Source: Streptomyces sp. Je 1-369 (GTDB lineage Bacteria; Actinomycetota; Actinomycetes; Streptomycetales; Streptomycetaceae). Taken from it: 64,000 nt of DNA. Location: positions 3,935,254 to 3,999,253 of the forward strand of contig NZ_CP101750.1 in NCBI RefSeq assembly GCF_026810505.1. The letters run 5' to 3'. Made by a program: the position numbers and the translations under genes. Shown here piece by piece: positions 42,412 to 50,889 of the stretch (within the stretch, counting starts at the first letter, position 1; each line of letters opens with the position of its first letter). The notes under the pieces are model-generated. The model did no database searches. It worked only from the letters and a program-made list of their open reading frames with translations, and was not told where the DNA came from.

Positions 42412-45400
42412 TCAGTCGAACCAGCGGTCCCGCGCCAGCTCCTCCGTGCGTGAGGGATCTTCGAGCAGCGCCGCCACCTCGAAGCGGCGCGGCCACTGGC
42501 CCGCCGCCCAGGCGAGCCCGGCCGCCACGCCCTCCAGCGTCGCCGCGTGCACCGCGCCGTCCGGCGTGCGGCGCCAGTCCAGCTCCACGCCGCCCGCGAC
42601 CAGCTCGTCGTACTCCACGTACGTCTCCGGCGTACCGTCCCCCAGCAGGATCCGCACCGACTCGGGAACGTCGTGCTCGACGCCCTCCCCCGACGGCTCC
42701 ACGGCCGCCGTCTCACTGAGCCGCCGCACCTGGAACAGCTCCGCCAGGTCCGCCGCCCGGCCCGGCTGCACCGGCAGCAGCGCCACGCCGTCGGCCAGCG
42801 GCAGCAGGTCGGGGGCGTCGGCGACCACCGCGTCCGCCGCGTCGACCACCACGACCTCGCCGTCCACCACCGCGCGCAGCTCGTCCGGGAGCGTCACCTG
42901 CTCCGGGTCGAGGTCGGCGAGCGCCCCGTACAGCGCGTGGAGCTGGGCCGCGGAAACGGGCCGCTCCGGGTCCGCCAGCCGGTCGAGCAGCTCGGCCGCG
43001 CCGCCCGGCTCGGCCAGCAGGGCGCTCACCGACGTCCGCACGCCCAGCGCCCGGAGGACCTGCTCGTCCTCGAAGCCGGACGCGTCCGCGGCGTCGTACA
43101 GGCCGACGAGCAGCGGATCGCCGCCCTCCGCCCGCAGCCCCGCGGGACGGCGGCCGCCGAGGACCGGATGCCCGCGCAGCCACCACGCCGTGTACGAGCG
43201 GACCGTCTCCGTCGTCCCGTCCGGCAGCAGCACCCGCAGCGGCTGCGTCAGCGCGTCCCGCAGCGGCGGACGCGACAGCATCGCGAGGGCCTGCGGCCAG
43301 CAGTCGTCGTCGACCAGGTCGAGGTCCCGCACGGCGACGATCTCGGTCGCCACCGGCGGCACCGGCGTGTCGGGCAGCCGGTCGAGGACGTCCTCGCACC
43401 ACACGTCCACGGCGTCCAGCAGACCCGCGTCGTCCGGCTCGGGGAAGTCCCCGTCACGGGGCTCCAGTTCATCGGGGTCCAGGACGACGTCCGTGGCCCG
43501 TACGAGAGCGAACCCGGCGAGCACACCGCACGCGGCGAGCGGCTGCTCGCCCCACCGGTCGGCCAGCTCCTGGTCGGCGAGCGCCAGTTCGTCGTCCCGC
43601 ATGACCTGCGCGAAGTCGCTGCCCGGCAGCACGAGTTCACCGGCCGGGGCGAGCTCGCCGTCCTCGTCGGGCAACGCGAGCGCGGCCAGCCACGGCTCGT
43701 CGCCGGGCGACAGGTTCGCGTCCCGCACGAGCGCGAGGACGACGTCCGCCAACTCCTCGGCGTCCAGGGCGTCCTCGTCCCACGTGTCGTCGTCCAGCGA
43801 CGCGGCCACGGCGGCACGGACCTGCGGCGTCGTGAGGACGGCGCGGGGCGTGGCGGGCAGCGCGCCGAGCTTCTCCAGGAGCGGGTGGACGGCGTCCGGG
43901 TGGGCGATCTTCAGCCCGAGGCGGGCGAGGACGGCGGGGGCGGCGGGGCCGACGCCATCGCCGTGCCCGTCACTGCCGTGCCCGTCAGCACCGCCGGGGG
44001 CGGGGAGAAGGACCTGACGGGGCCCGATGGTGGTACGCGCGACACGGGACCCTTCCCGCGAAGCCAACTCCTCCTCGGGCTCAAGCGTGCGCGCGGACGA
44101 CGGGGAAGGCCCGCCCGCCAGCGGCACCGGCAGCCCTGAGAGCCGGTCCGGGTCGACCCCGGCCAGCGTGTCGTACAGCCGCCGCCACCAGCCGGGCTCC
44201 CGCTCAAGACCCGCGAGCCGGTCCACCGCCTCCGTCAGCGCGATCCGCGCCACGCCCAGCGTGCGCAGCTCGGCGCGGCGCTCGAGCCCCGCGGGCAGCA
44301 GACACGGCAGCACCTCGGCGAGGACCCGGACCGTCTCGGCGCCCGCGCCCTCCACGACCTCCGCGTCCCGCGGCCGCAGCGCCTCCGGCAGCTCGTCCTC
44401 GTCGCCCTCGGCGCGGGGCAGCGCGGGCGGCAGGAAGGCGGTACGGGGCAGCCGGTCCAGGATGCCCCGGCGCAGCGCGCCGTCCAGCTCGCTCTTGCCG
44501 AGCGGCCCCGGCACGAGGGAGATGATCCCCTCGGCGACCGGCCGCCAGTCGGCGAGCAGTTCGACGTACGCGTCCGCGGCCCGCTCCACCAGGAAGTCGG
44601 TGAGCGGCCCTGGAGCGGCGTGCCGACGTGCGGTGTCCAGCGGGAACGAGGCGATGAGCAGCGCCGGTACGTCCAGCGGCTCGTCGCTCGGCGTCGGCGC
44701 GTGCACGACGGGACTGGTGACCGGCCGCTCGGGCGCGCCGTCGGCCCCCGTGGGCACGGCCCACGTCACCGACCAGTGCGGGCGCAGCCGTTCCTCGACG
44801 GGCCTGTCCTTCAGGAGGGCGGCCTCGATCGGCCCCTGCCTGCTGACGGTGCGCCAGCGGGTGGTGCCGTCGCGGCTGTCTTCGATGACGGTGTACGGGG
44901 CTTCGGTACGGCGGCGCAGCGTGCGCGTCGTCCCGTCCGGGGTCTCGATGCCGACCTCCGCGAGCCCCGGCAGGGCGAGGAGCAGCGCGTCGTCGACGCC
45001 GTCGAGGAGCCGGGCCACGAGGTCCTCCGCGGCGGCGTCGCGCAGCGGCAGGATGACGACGGTGTCGTAGCCGTCGGGGGCGGAGCCCTCGGCGGCGAAG
45101 GGGAGGCGGAGCAGCGGCACGTGACCGTCACGGCGCCGCACCTCGTCCCCGAGACCCGGACTGAACCGGGCGGTCTCCGCGGCCAGTTCCCGCGCCTCGG
45201 ACAGCGACCAGCGGACGCCGCCGGTGCGTCCGACGACGGCGGGCTCGTCGGAGACGGCGAGCACGGCGGCGAAGCCGACGCCGAAGCGGCCGACGGCGCC
45301 GGGGGTGGTGGCGGTGTCTGTGGGCGCCCCTCGCGACTCCCGCTTCGCGGAGGCGCGGAGGGTGGAGAGGGACTCGACGCCGGTGGCGTCGAGGGGGGCG

Positions 45401-45669
45401 CCGCTGTTGGCCGCGGCGAGGACGCCGCCGCGCAGCGTCAACGCGAGGCGGCCGGGGACGCCCGCGCGGGCGGCGGCGTCCGAGGCGTTCTGCGCGAGCT
45501 CGACGACGAGGCGGTCGCGGTACCCGCCGAGGGCGAGGTCCTCCTCGGCGTTGGCGTCCTCACGGAAACGGGCCGGGGCAGCGGCCCATGCGTCGAGTAC
45601 TCCGCGGCGGAGGCGGGCGGTGCCGAAGGGATCCGTACCCTCGGCCGCCGGCCGCACGGTCTTGCTCAC
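42412..45669 (-). CDS. large sacsin/Hsp90-like ATPase-domain protein
   Basis: A 1,085-residue protein. The N-terminus has a GHKL (Hsp90/sacsin-type) ATPase: VVELAQNASDAAARAG is the N-box with the Mg-binding Asn, LAAANSGAPLDATGVESLSTL stands where DNGxGM is expected, and GAVGRFGVGFAAVLAVSDEP is the glycine-rich lid. The remaining ~800 residues are acidic, Leu/Asp-rich and probably repetitive helical, with no other recognised domain. It is probably an ATP-driven chaperone-like scaffold. It stands alone, with a conserved-looking full-length frame and a normal start. Confidence 0.75.
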   Translation of the reverse strand: MSKTVRPAAEGTDPFGTARLRRGVLDAWAAAPARFREDANAEEDLALGGYRDRLVVELAQNASDAAARAGVPGRLALTLRGGVLAAANSGAPLDATGVESLSTLRASAKRESRGAPTDTATTPGAVGRFGVGFAAVLAVSDEPAVVGRTGGVRWSLSEARELAAETARFSPGLGDEVRRRDGHVPLLRLPFAAEGSAPDGYDTVVILPLRDAAAEDLVARLLDGVDDALLLALPGLAEVGIETPDGTTRTLRRRTEAPYTVIEDSRDGTTRWRTVSRQGPIEAALLKDRPVEERLRPHWSVTWAVPTGADGAPERPVTSPVVHAPTPSDEPLDVPALLIASFPLDTARRHAAPGPLTDFLVERAADAYVELLADWRPVAEGIISLVPGPLGKSELDGALRRGILDRLPRTAFLPPALPRAEGDEDELPEALRPRDAEVVEGAGAETVRVLAEVLPCLLPAGLERRAELRTLGVARIALTEAVDRLAGLEREPGWWRRLYDTLAGVDPDRLSGLPVPLAGGPSPSSARTLEPEEELASREGSRVARTTIGPRQVLLPAPGGADGHGSDGHGDGVGPAAPAVLARLGLKIAHPDAVHPLLEKLGALPATPRAVLTTPQVRAAVAASLDDDTWDEDALDAEELADVVLALVRDANLSPGDEPWLAALALPDEDGELAPAGELVLPGSDFAQVMRDDELALADQELADRWGEQPLAACGVLAGFALVRATDVVLDPDELEPRDGDFPEPDDAGLLDAVDVWCEDVLDRLPDTPVPPVATEIVAVRDLDLVDDDCWPQALAMLSRPPLRDALTQPLRVLLPDGTTETVRSYTAWWLRGHPVLGGRRPAGLRAEGGDPLLVGLYDAADASGFEDEQVLRALGVRTSVSALLAEPGGAAELLDRLADPERPVSAAQLHALYGALADLDPEQVTLPDELRAVVDGEVVVVDAADAVVADAPDLLPLADGVALLPVQPGRAADLAELFQVRRLSETAAVEPSGEGVEHDVPESVRILLGDGTPETYVEYDELVAGGVELDWRRTPDGAVHAATLEGVAAGLAWAAGQWPRRFEVAALLEDPSRTEELARDRWFD

Positions 45670-45823
45670 GGTCGACTGTCTCCTCTGGGGGATGGGACGT
45701 GCATGGGGTGGAGCGACGTGCTTGCGGGCGAACGCTATCGCGTCCGGGGAGGGGGGCCGGGGGGCGGACGGCCCCGGCGAAACCCGCTGCCGACCGGCTC
45801 GTCAGGTGGGATAGAAAGCAGGC

Positions 45824-46300
45824 ATGGACACCGCTCTGCTCGAACAGCAACTGGAAGAGACGTTCGACCACGCCGTCGTGCACCACGGATACACGAACTA
45901 CATGCGCGACTACGAGCTCATCATCTACGCGACGGCCGACCCGCGCACCGGCATACCCCCGGCCTACCTGCGCTACCTCTTCCGGTACTGCGTCGAGGCC
46001 CGCTGCGAGACGTCCGTGGCCGCCGGGACCTGGCGGGAATCGCTGGACGACCGTCTCCTGGACCACGAGAACGCCGATCCGGACCTCGGCGGGTATGTCT
46101 GGGGCGTGAAGTGCCACGCCATGTACCCCGGAGCGGAGCCGGTCCGGAATTCGAAGGCGGCCGACCGCTGGTCGAAGGAGATCGGCATCGACTTCCACGA
46201 GGTGCGCGTCGAGACCGACGCGCACGACCTGACGCTGGTCTTCTCCGACCTGGAGGTCAGCGAGGTCCCGGTCGGTTACGCGCCTTTCGTCACGGACTAG
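45824..46300 (+). CDS. hypothetical protein (158 residues)
   Basis: Not confidently recognised. The sequence is compact and soluble, with aromatic-rich strands (HHGYTNYMRDYELIIYATAD, YLRYLFRYCVEARCETSV, GGYVWGVKCHAMYPGAEPV) and a C-terminal HDLTLVFSDLEVSEVPVGYA. It may belong to the YxiG-like group of small proteins, but I hold that loosely. It lies between the large ATPase gene (divergent) and DUF3027 (convergent). AAGCAGG precedes the ATG closely. The stop lies in the first unit of an 18-bp tandem repeat. Confidence 0.7.
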   Translation: MDTALLEQQLEETFDHAVVHHGYTNYMRDYELIIYATADPRTGIPPAYLRYLFRYCVEARCETSVAAGTWRESLDDRLLDHENADPDLGGYVWGVKCHAMYPGAEPVRNSKAADRWSKEIGIDFHEVRVETDAHDLTLVFSDLEVSEVPVGYAPFVTD

Positions 46301-46330
46301 CGTGCCCCGTCGGACTGGCGTGCCCCGGGG
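46295..46330. repeat. 18-bp imperfect tandem duplication at the stop codon
   Basis: 46295-46312 and 46313-46330 match at 15 of 18 positions; both contain GCGTGCCCC. The first copy includes the TAG of the 158-residue gene. The second runs up to the convergent DUF3027 stop. Confidence 0.8.
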
Positions 46331-46332
46331 GG

Positions 46333-47271
46333 CTAGGAGTGGCCGAGGTCCTCGCCGGGGCCCTCCGCGCTGACGGAGCCGGAGTCGGCCCCGGGCCGCA
46401 GCGGCAGTACGTCCACGCGGGTCTCGTCGAGGACGGGCGGCGCCGGACGCGGCGGCTTCGGCATGACCGCGGCCTCCGAGTGCCCTCCGCACCCGTACGA
46501 CAGCGACACGACATGCCCGTCCGCGGGCCCGAACTCGTTGCCGCAGATACCGAACGCCTGCCCGAGCGAGCCGCCGATCCGCACGAGGAACCCACAGCTG
46601 ACGCACGCCGCCGGCGCCGCCTGCGCCATCGGGGTCTTCGCTCCGTACGCCTCGTCCCAGCGGTCCGCCGCGACATGCAGCCCGTACCGCGAAAGGACCC
46701 TCTCCCTGCGCATGCCGAGTTCCTCGGCGACCGCCGCGATGGAGCCGCGGGCGGGCGGGACGGGCAGCTCGGCGGGCGGCCCCGCCGTCACCTCCGCGTC
46801 CTCGGCCTCGACGAGCTCGGCCATCTCCTGCGACACGACGGAGTTCGGCGGCGGCTCCTCCTCACCGGAGTACCCGGGTTCGAGGCGCAGATCCTCGGCA
46901 TCGGTCGGCAGCAGGTCACCGGGACCCATGTCGCCGGGCCGGAGCCGCTCGCTCCACGGCACCCACTCGGGGGCGAGGAGCGCGTCGGGGCCCGGCAGCA
47001 GCACGGTCTCGTCGAGGGTGACGACCTTCGCCCGCGAGGCGCGGGCCACCGTCACGGCCCAGCGCCAGCCCCGGTAGCCGAATTCCTTGCACTCGAACAA
47101 GTGCGTGACGACGCGGTCGCCCTCGACGACGACCTCGACATGCTCACCGACCACACCGGGCGCGGCGGCCTCCTCGGCCGCGGCACGTGCCAGGCCCACC
47201 GCCTCGGCGCAGAGGCGGTCGGGGGTACGCGGGGTGCGCGGGGTACGGCTTCGCGTTGTCGCTGCGCTCAC
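46333..47271 (-). CDS. DUF3027 protein
   Basis: About 312 residues of the actinobacterial DUF3027 family. The N-terminal domain contains VTHLFECKEFGYRGWRWAVTVARASRAK and VLLPGPDALLAPEWVPWSERLRPGD, which are diagnostic. The middle is acidic. The C-terminal part has a Cys cluster (CVSCGFLVRIGG, FGICGNEFGPADGH, YGCGGH) that could bind zinc. The function is unknown. GTG 47271 has GGAGAAG eight bases upstream. It is divergent from the MFS gene at 48137 across the repeat-rich intergenic region. Confidence 0.85.
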   Translation of the reverse strand: MSAATTRSRTPRTPRTPDRLCAEAVGLARAAAEEAAAPGVVGEHVEVVVEGDRVVTHLFECKEFGYRGWRWAVTVARASRAKVVTLDETVLLPGPDALLAPEWVPWSERLRPGDMGPGDLLPTDAEDLRLEPGYSGEEEPPPNSVVSQEMAELVEAEDAEVTAGPPAELPVPPARGSIAAVAEELGMRRERVLSRYGLHVAADRWDEAYGAKTPMAQAAPAACVSCGFLVRIGGSLGQAFGICGNEFGPADGHVVSLSYGCGGHSEAAVMPKPPRPAPPVLDETRVDVLPLRPGADSGSVSAEGPGEDLGHS

Positions 47272-47631
47272 AAGTATCGCTTCTCTCCTACGCCGTCTCA
47301 CGAGTGCGCCACCTTTACGCGGGGGTGCGGACGGAGCGGACCAGAGGGCCGCGTCAACGTCCGCGCCCGACGTTCCGGGGCGCGCCTACGTCACCCATTC
47401 TGCGGGATGACCGAGAGGCGCGCGGCCAAGAACAACCGCCGCAGGCGCGCTACGCACGCTACCTTCTCCTGGCCCCTGGGCCTACACCGACGTACGCCAC
47501 CACGCGCCGTTCCGCTCCCCCACGCACCCGCAAACCCCCCACACACCCGCCCGAAACCCACCCCTGCGGCCCCCATCCCCCCGGAAACGCTCGGCGCGAG
47601 GCAATCGGGTGGACGCCCAAAAAACCCACCC
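47272..47631. other. gene-free spacer before the repeat array
   Basis: This 360-base stretch holds the DUF3027 promoter region and then C/A-rich sequence with short CACCCGC-like motifs toward the right. An ATG at 47407 opens a frame (MTERRAAKNNRRRR) that runs straight into the repeat array and has no family resemblance, so I do not call it. Otherwise I see nothing specific. Confidence 0.6.
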
Positions 47632-48080
47632 CGCCGCGAAGCGGCGCGGCACTGCGCCCACCTTGCGGTGCAGGGTAAACGGGCGGGCGGGAGGGAAAAC
47701 CGCCGCGAAGCGGCGAAGCACCCGCGCCCGACGGCGCGGAGCAACCACCCCACCCCCGCCGCGAAGCGGCGAAGCACCCGCGCCCGACGGCGCGGAGCAA
47801 CCACCCCACCCCCGCCGCGAAGCGGCGAAGCACCCGCGCCCGACGGCGCGGAGCAACCACCCCACCGGCCGCCGCGAAGCGGCGAAGCACTACGCCCACC
47901 CTGCGGTGCGGGGTAAACGGGCGGGCGGGAGGGAAAACCGCCGCGAAGCGGCGAAGCACCCGCGCCCGGCGGCGCGGAGCAACCACCCCTACCCCCGCCG
48001 CGGAGCGGCGAAGCGCCTGCGCCCGGCGGCGCGGGGCAACCACCCCACCCCCGCCGCGGAGCGGCGGAGAGACGCCGCCA
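47632..48080. repeat. mosaic array of 56- and 69-bp hairpin repeats
   Basis: Two unit types share the same first 15 bases, CGCCGC-GAA-GCGGCG, a perfect 6-bp stem with a triloop. Order: B 47632-47700 (69 bp), A 47701-47756, A 47757-47812 (identical, 56 bp), A 47813-47869, B 47870-47938, A 47939-47995, A 47996-48051, then a partial unit from 48052. A units carry a second stem, CGCGCC-CGAC-GGCGCG; B units carry CACC-yTGC-GGTG and a G-rich tail. Between units, most changes fall in loops (GAA to GGA, CGAC to CGGC), while stems are nearly constant. The array ends about 57 bases before the MFS start. Confidence 0.85.
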
Positions 48081-48136
48081 CGGGCTCACAGCCAGTATCC
48101 GTACTAGTGGCCCCCCCAACAGGGCACTATGACGGG

Positions 48137-49546
48137 GTGGCCCCCACCAGGACGATGCCCGCAGGAACAGTCTCGCCAGGCCCGGCGAGACGGACCGCCC
48201 GCGCGCTCGGCCGCGCCCTCCACCTCCCGTTCACCGGCACCGCCCGCGGCATCCGCAAGGCCACCCACGCCCACGGAGCGGGTGAGTCGGGGCTCGGCAA
48301 GCTGATCGAGCTGCACGCCGTGAACGGCGCGGGCGACGTCATGATCACCGTCGCGCTCGCCTCGACCGTGTTCTTCTCGGTGCCGACGGACGAGGCCCGC
48401 GGCCGCGTCGCGCTGTACCTGGCGATCACGATGGCGCCGTTCACGCTCCTCGCCCCCGTCATCGGCCCGCTCCTCGACCGCCTGCCGCACGGCCGCCGCG
48501 CCGCGATGGCGGGCGCGATGCTGGCACGGGCCCTGCTCGCGCTCGTCCTGTCGGGCGCGGTCGTGTCGGGCAGCGTGGAGCTGTACCCGGCAGCGCTCGG
48601 CGTGCTGGTCGCGTCGAAGGCGTACGGAGTAGTGAGAAGCGCGGTCGTGCCGCGCCTCCTTCCACCAGGGTTCTCCCTGGTCAAGGCCAACTCCCGGGTC
48701 ACGCTCGGCGGCCTGCTCGCGACGGCCGTCGCGGCGCCGATGGGCGCGGGGCTACAGATGGTCGGTCCACGATGGCCGCTGTTCGGCGCCTTCGTGATCT
48801 TCGTATCGGGGATGCTCCTGTCGTTCTCGCTGCCGCACAAGGTGGACTCGTCGAAGGGCGAGAGCAAGGCGCTGCTCGCCGCGGACGAGGAGCACCTGCA
48901 TCTGCACGCCCGCGCCGAGGCGGCCTCCGACACGTCCCGCAAACGACGCCTCGGGCTACGTACGGTCGGCCCCGCCGTCACCCACGCCCTGGCCGCGAAC
49001 GCGTCACTGCGCTGTCTCTCCGGGTTCCTCATCTTCTTCCTGGCGTTCCTGCTGAGGGAGCATCCGCTCGCGGGCCAGAGCGCGGCGGTGTCGCTCGGCA
49101 TAGTGGGCGTGTCGGCGGGCGCGGGCAACGCGCTGGGCACGGCGGTCGGCGCGTGGCTGAAGTCGCGCGCGCCGGAGCTGATCATCGTGACGGTGGTCGC
49201 GGTGGTGCTCGGCGTGGCGATCACGTCCGCGCTGTTCTTCGGGGCGGTGGGCGTCGCGTGTCTCGGCGCCTGCGCGGGGTTCGCGCAGGCCCTGTCGAAG
49301 CTGTCCCTGGACGCGCTGCTGCAGCGGGACGTCCCGGAGCAGGTCCGCACGTCCGCGTTCGCCCGTTCCGAGACGCTGCTCCAGATGGCGTGGGTGGTCG
49401 GCGGCGGCATCGGCATCGCACTGCCACTGATCGGGACGCTGGGGCTCTCGGTGGCCGCGGGCATCGTGGCGGTGGGCTGGCTGTCGACCGTACGAGGCCT
49501 CCTCGCGTCATCCCGCCGAGCGGGCCCCCGCCCCCGAGTCCTCTGA
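48137..49546 (+). CDS. MFS-type membrane transporter
   Basis: About 469 residues with about twelve helices: TLLAPVIGPLLDRLPHGRRAAMAGAML is the MFS loop 2-3 signature, and a repeated pattern follows after a hydrophilic central loop (residues ~255-285). The N-terminal ~70 residues are soluble and contain GESGLGKLIELHAVNGAGDV. The substrate is unknown. I choose GTG 48137; CACTAT six bases upstream could serve as the -10 of a leaderless transcript, and ATG 48155 is the alternative. The stop is followed four bases later by a 21-C run. Confidence 0.8.
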   Translation: MAPTRTMPAGTVSPGPARRTARALGRALHLPFTGTARGIRKATHAHGAGESGLGKLIELHAVNGAGDVMITVALASTVFFSVPTDEARGRVALYLAITMAPFTLLAPVIGPLLDRLPHGRRAAMAGAMLARALLALVLSGAVVSGSVELYPAALGVLVASKAYGVVRSAVVPRLLPPGFSLVKANSRVTLGGLLATAVAAPMGAGLQMVGPRWPLFGAFVIFVSGMLLSFSLPHKVDSSKGESKALLAADEEHLHLHARAEAASDTSRKRRLGLRTVGPAVTHALAANASLRCLSGFLIFFLAFLLREHPLAGQSAAVSLGIVGVSAGAGNALGTAVGAWLKSRAPELIIVTVVAVVLGVAITSALFFGAVGVACLGACAGFAQALSKLSLDALLQRDVPEQVRTSAFARSETLLQMAWVVGGGIGIALPLIGTLGLSVAAGIVAVGWLSTVRGLLASSRRAGPRPRVL

Positions 49547-49550
49547 CCCA

Positions 49551-49571
49551 CCCCCCCCCCCCCCCCCCCCC
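49551..49571. repeat. homopolymer run of 21 C
   Basis: An uninterrupted C21 tract begins four bases after the MFS stop and continues into C-rich sequence to about 49612. The minus strand therefore carries several long G runs able to form G-quadruplexes. It is by far the longest homopolymer in the window. Length errors in sequencing are possible here. Confidence 0.85.
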
Positions 49572-49661
49572 ACATCTCCCCTACACATCTCCCCCACCCC
49601 TCCCCCACCCCGAACGGCACGCCCAAGCCCCCCGCGTAACAGCACCCCCCGGCGCGCCCGA

Positions 49662-49673
49662 TAGCCTTCGCCC
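49662..49673 (+). promoter_or_regulatory. leaderless-type promoter of the DUF2771 gene
   Basis: TAGCCT at 49662-49667 is followed by TCGCCC and the ATG at 49674. There is no ribosome site. Confidence 0.55.
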
Positions 49674-50183
49674 ATGACCTCCCTGCTCCGCGGCGGAGCC
49701 GCGAATGTGAACAGCGCGGCGCGCCGCCGCCGCACCGCGGCCGCTCTTGGCGCCGTCTCCGCCGGACTCCTCGTCCTCTCGGCCTGCGACAAGCCGACGC
49801 CGCTCGCCACCGTCACCGTCGGCAGCGACTCGGTGAACACCGAAGCGTCCTGCTACAACGACGGCGAGGAGCTGAAGGAGGCGCAGATCAAGTCCTGCCT
49901 CCAGGACAAGGACGTCAAGTCCGTGAAGATCGACCCGGACGAGAAGGTCCGCTTCGGCGTCGACCCGGAGGTGGCCGAGAAGGGCTGGACCCTGCTGATG
50001 AACGGTCAGCCGCTGACCGAGGCCAGCAAGAAGACGTACGTCGTCATCCCGGGCAGCGTCTTCTTCAACCAGCAGTACGGCGGTGGCGGCAACAAGTCGA
50101 CCGTCAGCCTCCTCGAGGGCGGCAAGGGCTCGGAGTCCAAGGCGACGGGCCTGTGGTCGTTCAAGTTCGAGAAGGACTCCTGA
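49674..50183 (+). CDS. DUF2771 lipoprotein
   Basis: A 169-residue exported lipoprotein of the actinobacterial DUF2771 family. A basic N-terminus (RRRRTAAALGAVSAGLLVLSAC) ends in the lipobox LSAC, whose Cys would be lipidated. The mature domain has two further Cys (ASCYNDG, IKSCLQD), probably a disulfide. It stands just upstream of mqnB in the same direction. The function is unknown; synteny with menaquinone genes may be incidental. The promoter appears leaderless. Confidence 0.87.
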   Translation: MTSLLRGGAANVNSAARRRRTAAALGAVSAGLLVLSACDKPTPLATVTVGSDSVNTEASCYNDGEELKEAQIKSCLQDKDVKSVKIDPDEKVRFGVDPEVAEKGWTLLMNGQPLTEASKKTYVVIPGSVFFNQQYGGGGNKSTVSLLEGGKGSESKATGLWSFKFEKDS

Positions 50184-50184
50184 C

Positions 50185-50889
50185 CTGACCCCGCACGCCG
50201 CGCCCGCTCCGCACGCCGCGCCCGCCCCACGCGTCCTCGTGGCCACCGCCGTCCCTGCCGAACGGGACGCGGTGGCCGGAGCGCTGTCGGAGGCACCCGC
50301 CTTCGACACCCTCGCCGTCGGCGTCGGCCCCGCGGCCGCCGCCGCGGGCACGGCGACCGCACTCGCCCGTGCCGCCGCCGAGGGGCGGCCCTACACCCTC
50401 GTCGTGTCGGCCGGTATCGGCGGCGGCTTCCTGCCCGCCGCGCCCGTCGGCTCCCTCGTCGTCGCCGACGAGATCACCGTCGCCGATCTGGGCGCCGAGA
50501 CCCCCGAGGGGTTCGCGCCCGTCACCGAGCTGGGGTTCGGCGCTGTCACCCACCGTCCGCCGCCTTCCCTCGTACGGGAGCTGGCCGACGCCTGCGGTGC
50601 CGCGACCGGCACCGTCCTCACCGTCTCCACCGTGACCGGCTCCGCCGAGCGTGCCGCCGCCCTGCGGTTGCGGCACCCCCGTGCCCTGGCCGAGGCGATG
50701 GAGGGTTTCGGTGTCGCCGAGGCCGCCGTACTGCACGGCCTGCCCGTCATCGAGGTCCGCGCGGTCTCCAATCCCGTGGGCCCGCGCGACCGTGCGGCCT
50801 GGCGGATCGGCGACGCGCTGGCCGCGCTGAGCGACGCGTTCGGGAAGTTCGCGCCGGTACTGAGGAGTTGCACCACACATGACCGATAA
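50185..50889 (+). CDS. mqnB: futalosine hydrolase
   Basis: About 234 residues of the nucleoside-phosphorylase/hydrolase fold. Blocks: RVLVATAVPAERDAVAGAL, VGVGPAAAAAGTA, TLVVSAGIGGGFLPAAPVGS and the active-site AEAMEGFGVAEAAVLHGLP. It cleaves the futalosine-type nucleoside in the alternative menaquinone pathway, releasing the base. The start is unclear: CTG 50185 follows the lipoprotein stop directly, GTG 50239 would remove the first beta-strand, and ATG 50083 would lie inside the lipoprotein gene. An 18-bp tandem duplication (PHAAPA twice) sits in this start region. The stop overlaps mqnD. Confidence 0.85.
   Translation: MTPHAAPAPHAAPAPRVLVATAVPAERDAVAGALSEAPAFDTLAVGVGPAAAAAGTATALARAAAEGRPYTLVVSAGIGGGFLPAAPVGSLVVADEITVADLGAETPEGFAPVTELGFGAVTHRPPPSLVRELADACGAATGTVLTVSTVTGSAERAAALRLRHPRALAEAMEGFGVAEAAVLHGLPVIEVRAVSNPVGPRDRAAWRIGDALAALSDAFGKFAPVLRSCTTHDR
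50191..50226. repeat. 18-bp tandem duplication at the mqnB start
   Basis: 50191-50208 and 50209-50226 differ at one base and encode PHAAPA twice, between the possible CTG start and the conserved RVLVATAV strand. It could have displaced or obscured the original start codon. Confidence 0.85.

Noticed and set aside
42412..45669. Anti-phage defence system based on a sacsin-like ATPase
   Set aside because: No nuclease, transmembrane effector or other defence gene is adjacent, and the surroundings are housekeeping; ATPase similarity alone is not enough.
47632..48080. CRISPR array
   Set aside because: Repeats abut each other with no unique spacers, and there are no cas genes.
47391..48119. Long minus-strand frames rich in GASPLRGG/APRRRARVLRR across the repeat array
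   Set aside because: All frames are open because the DNA is very GC-rich; unit lengths of 56 and 69 rotate the frame, no start has a ribosome site, and changes follow stems and loops rather than codons.
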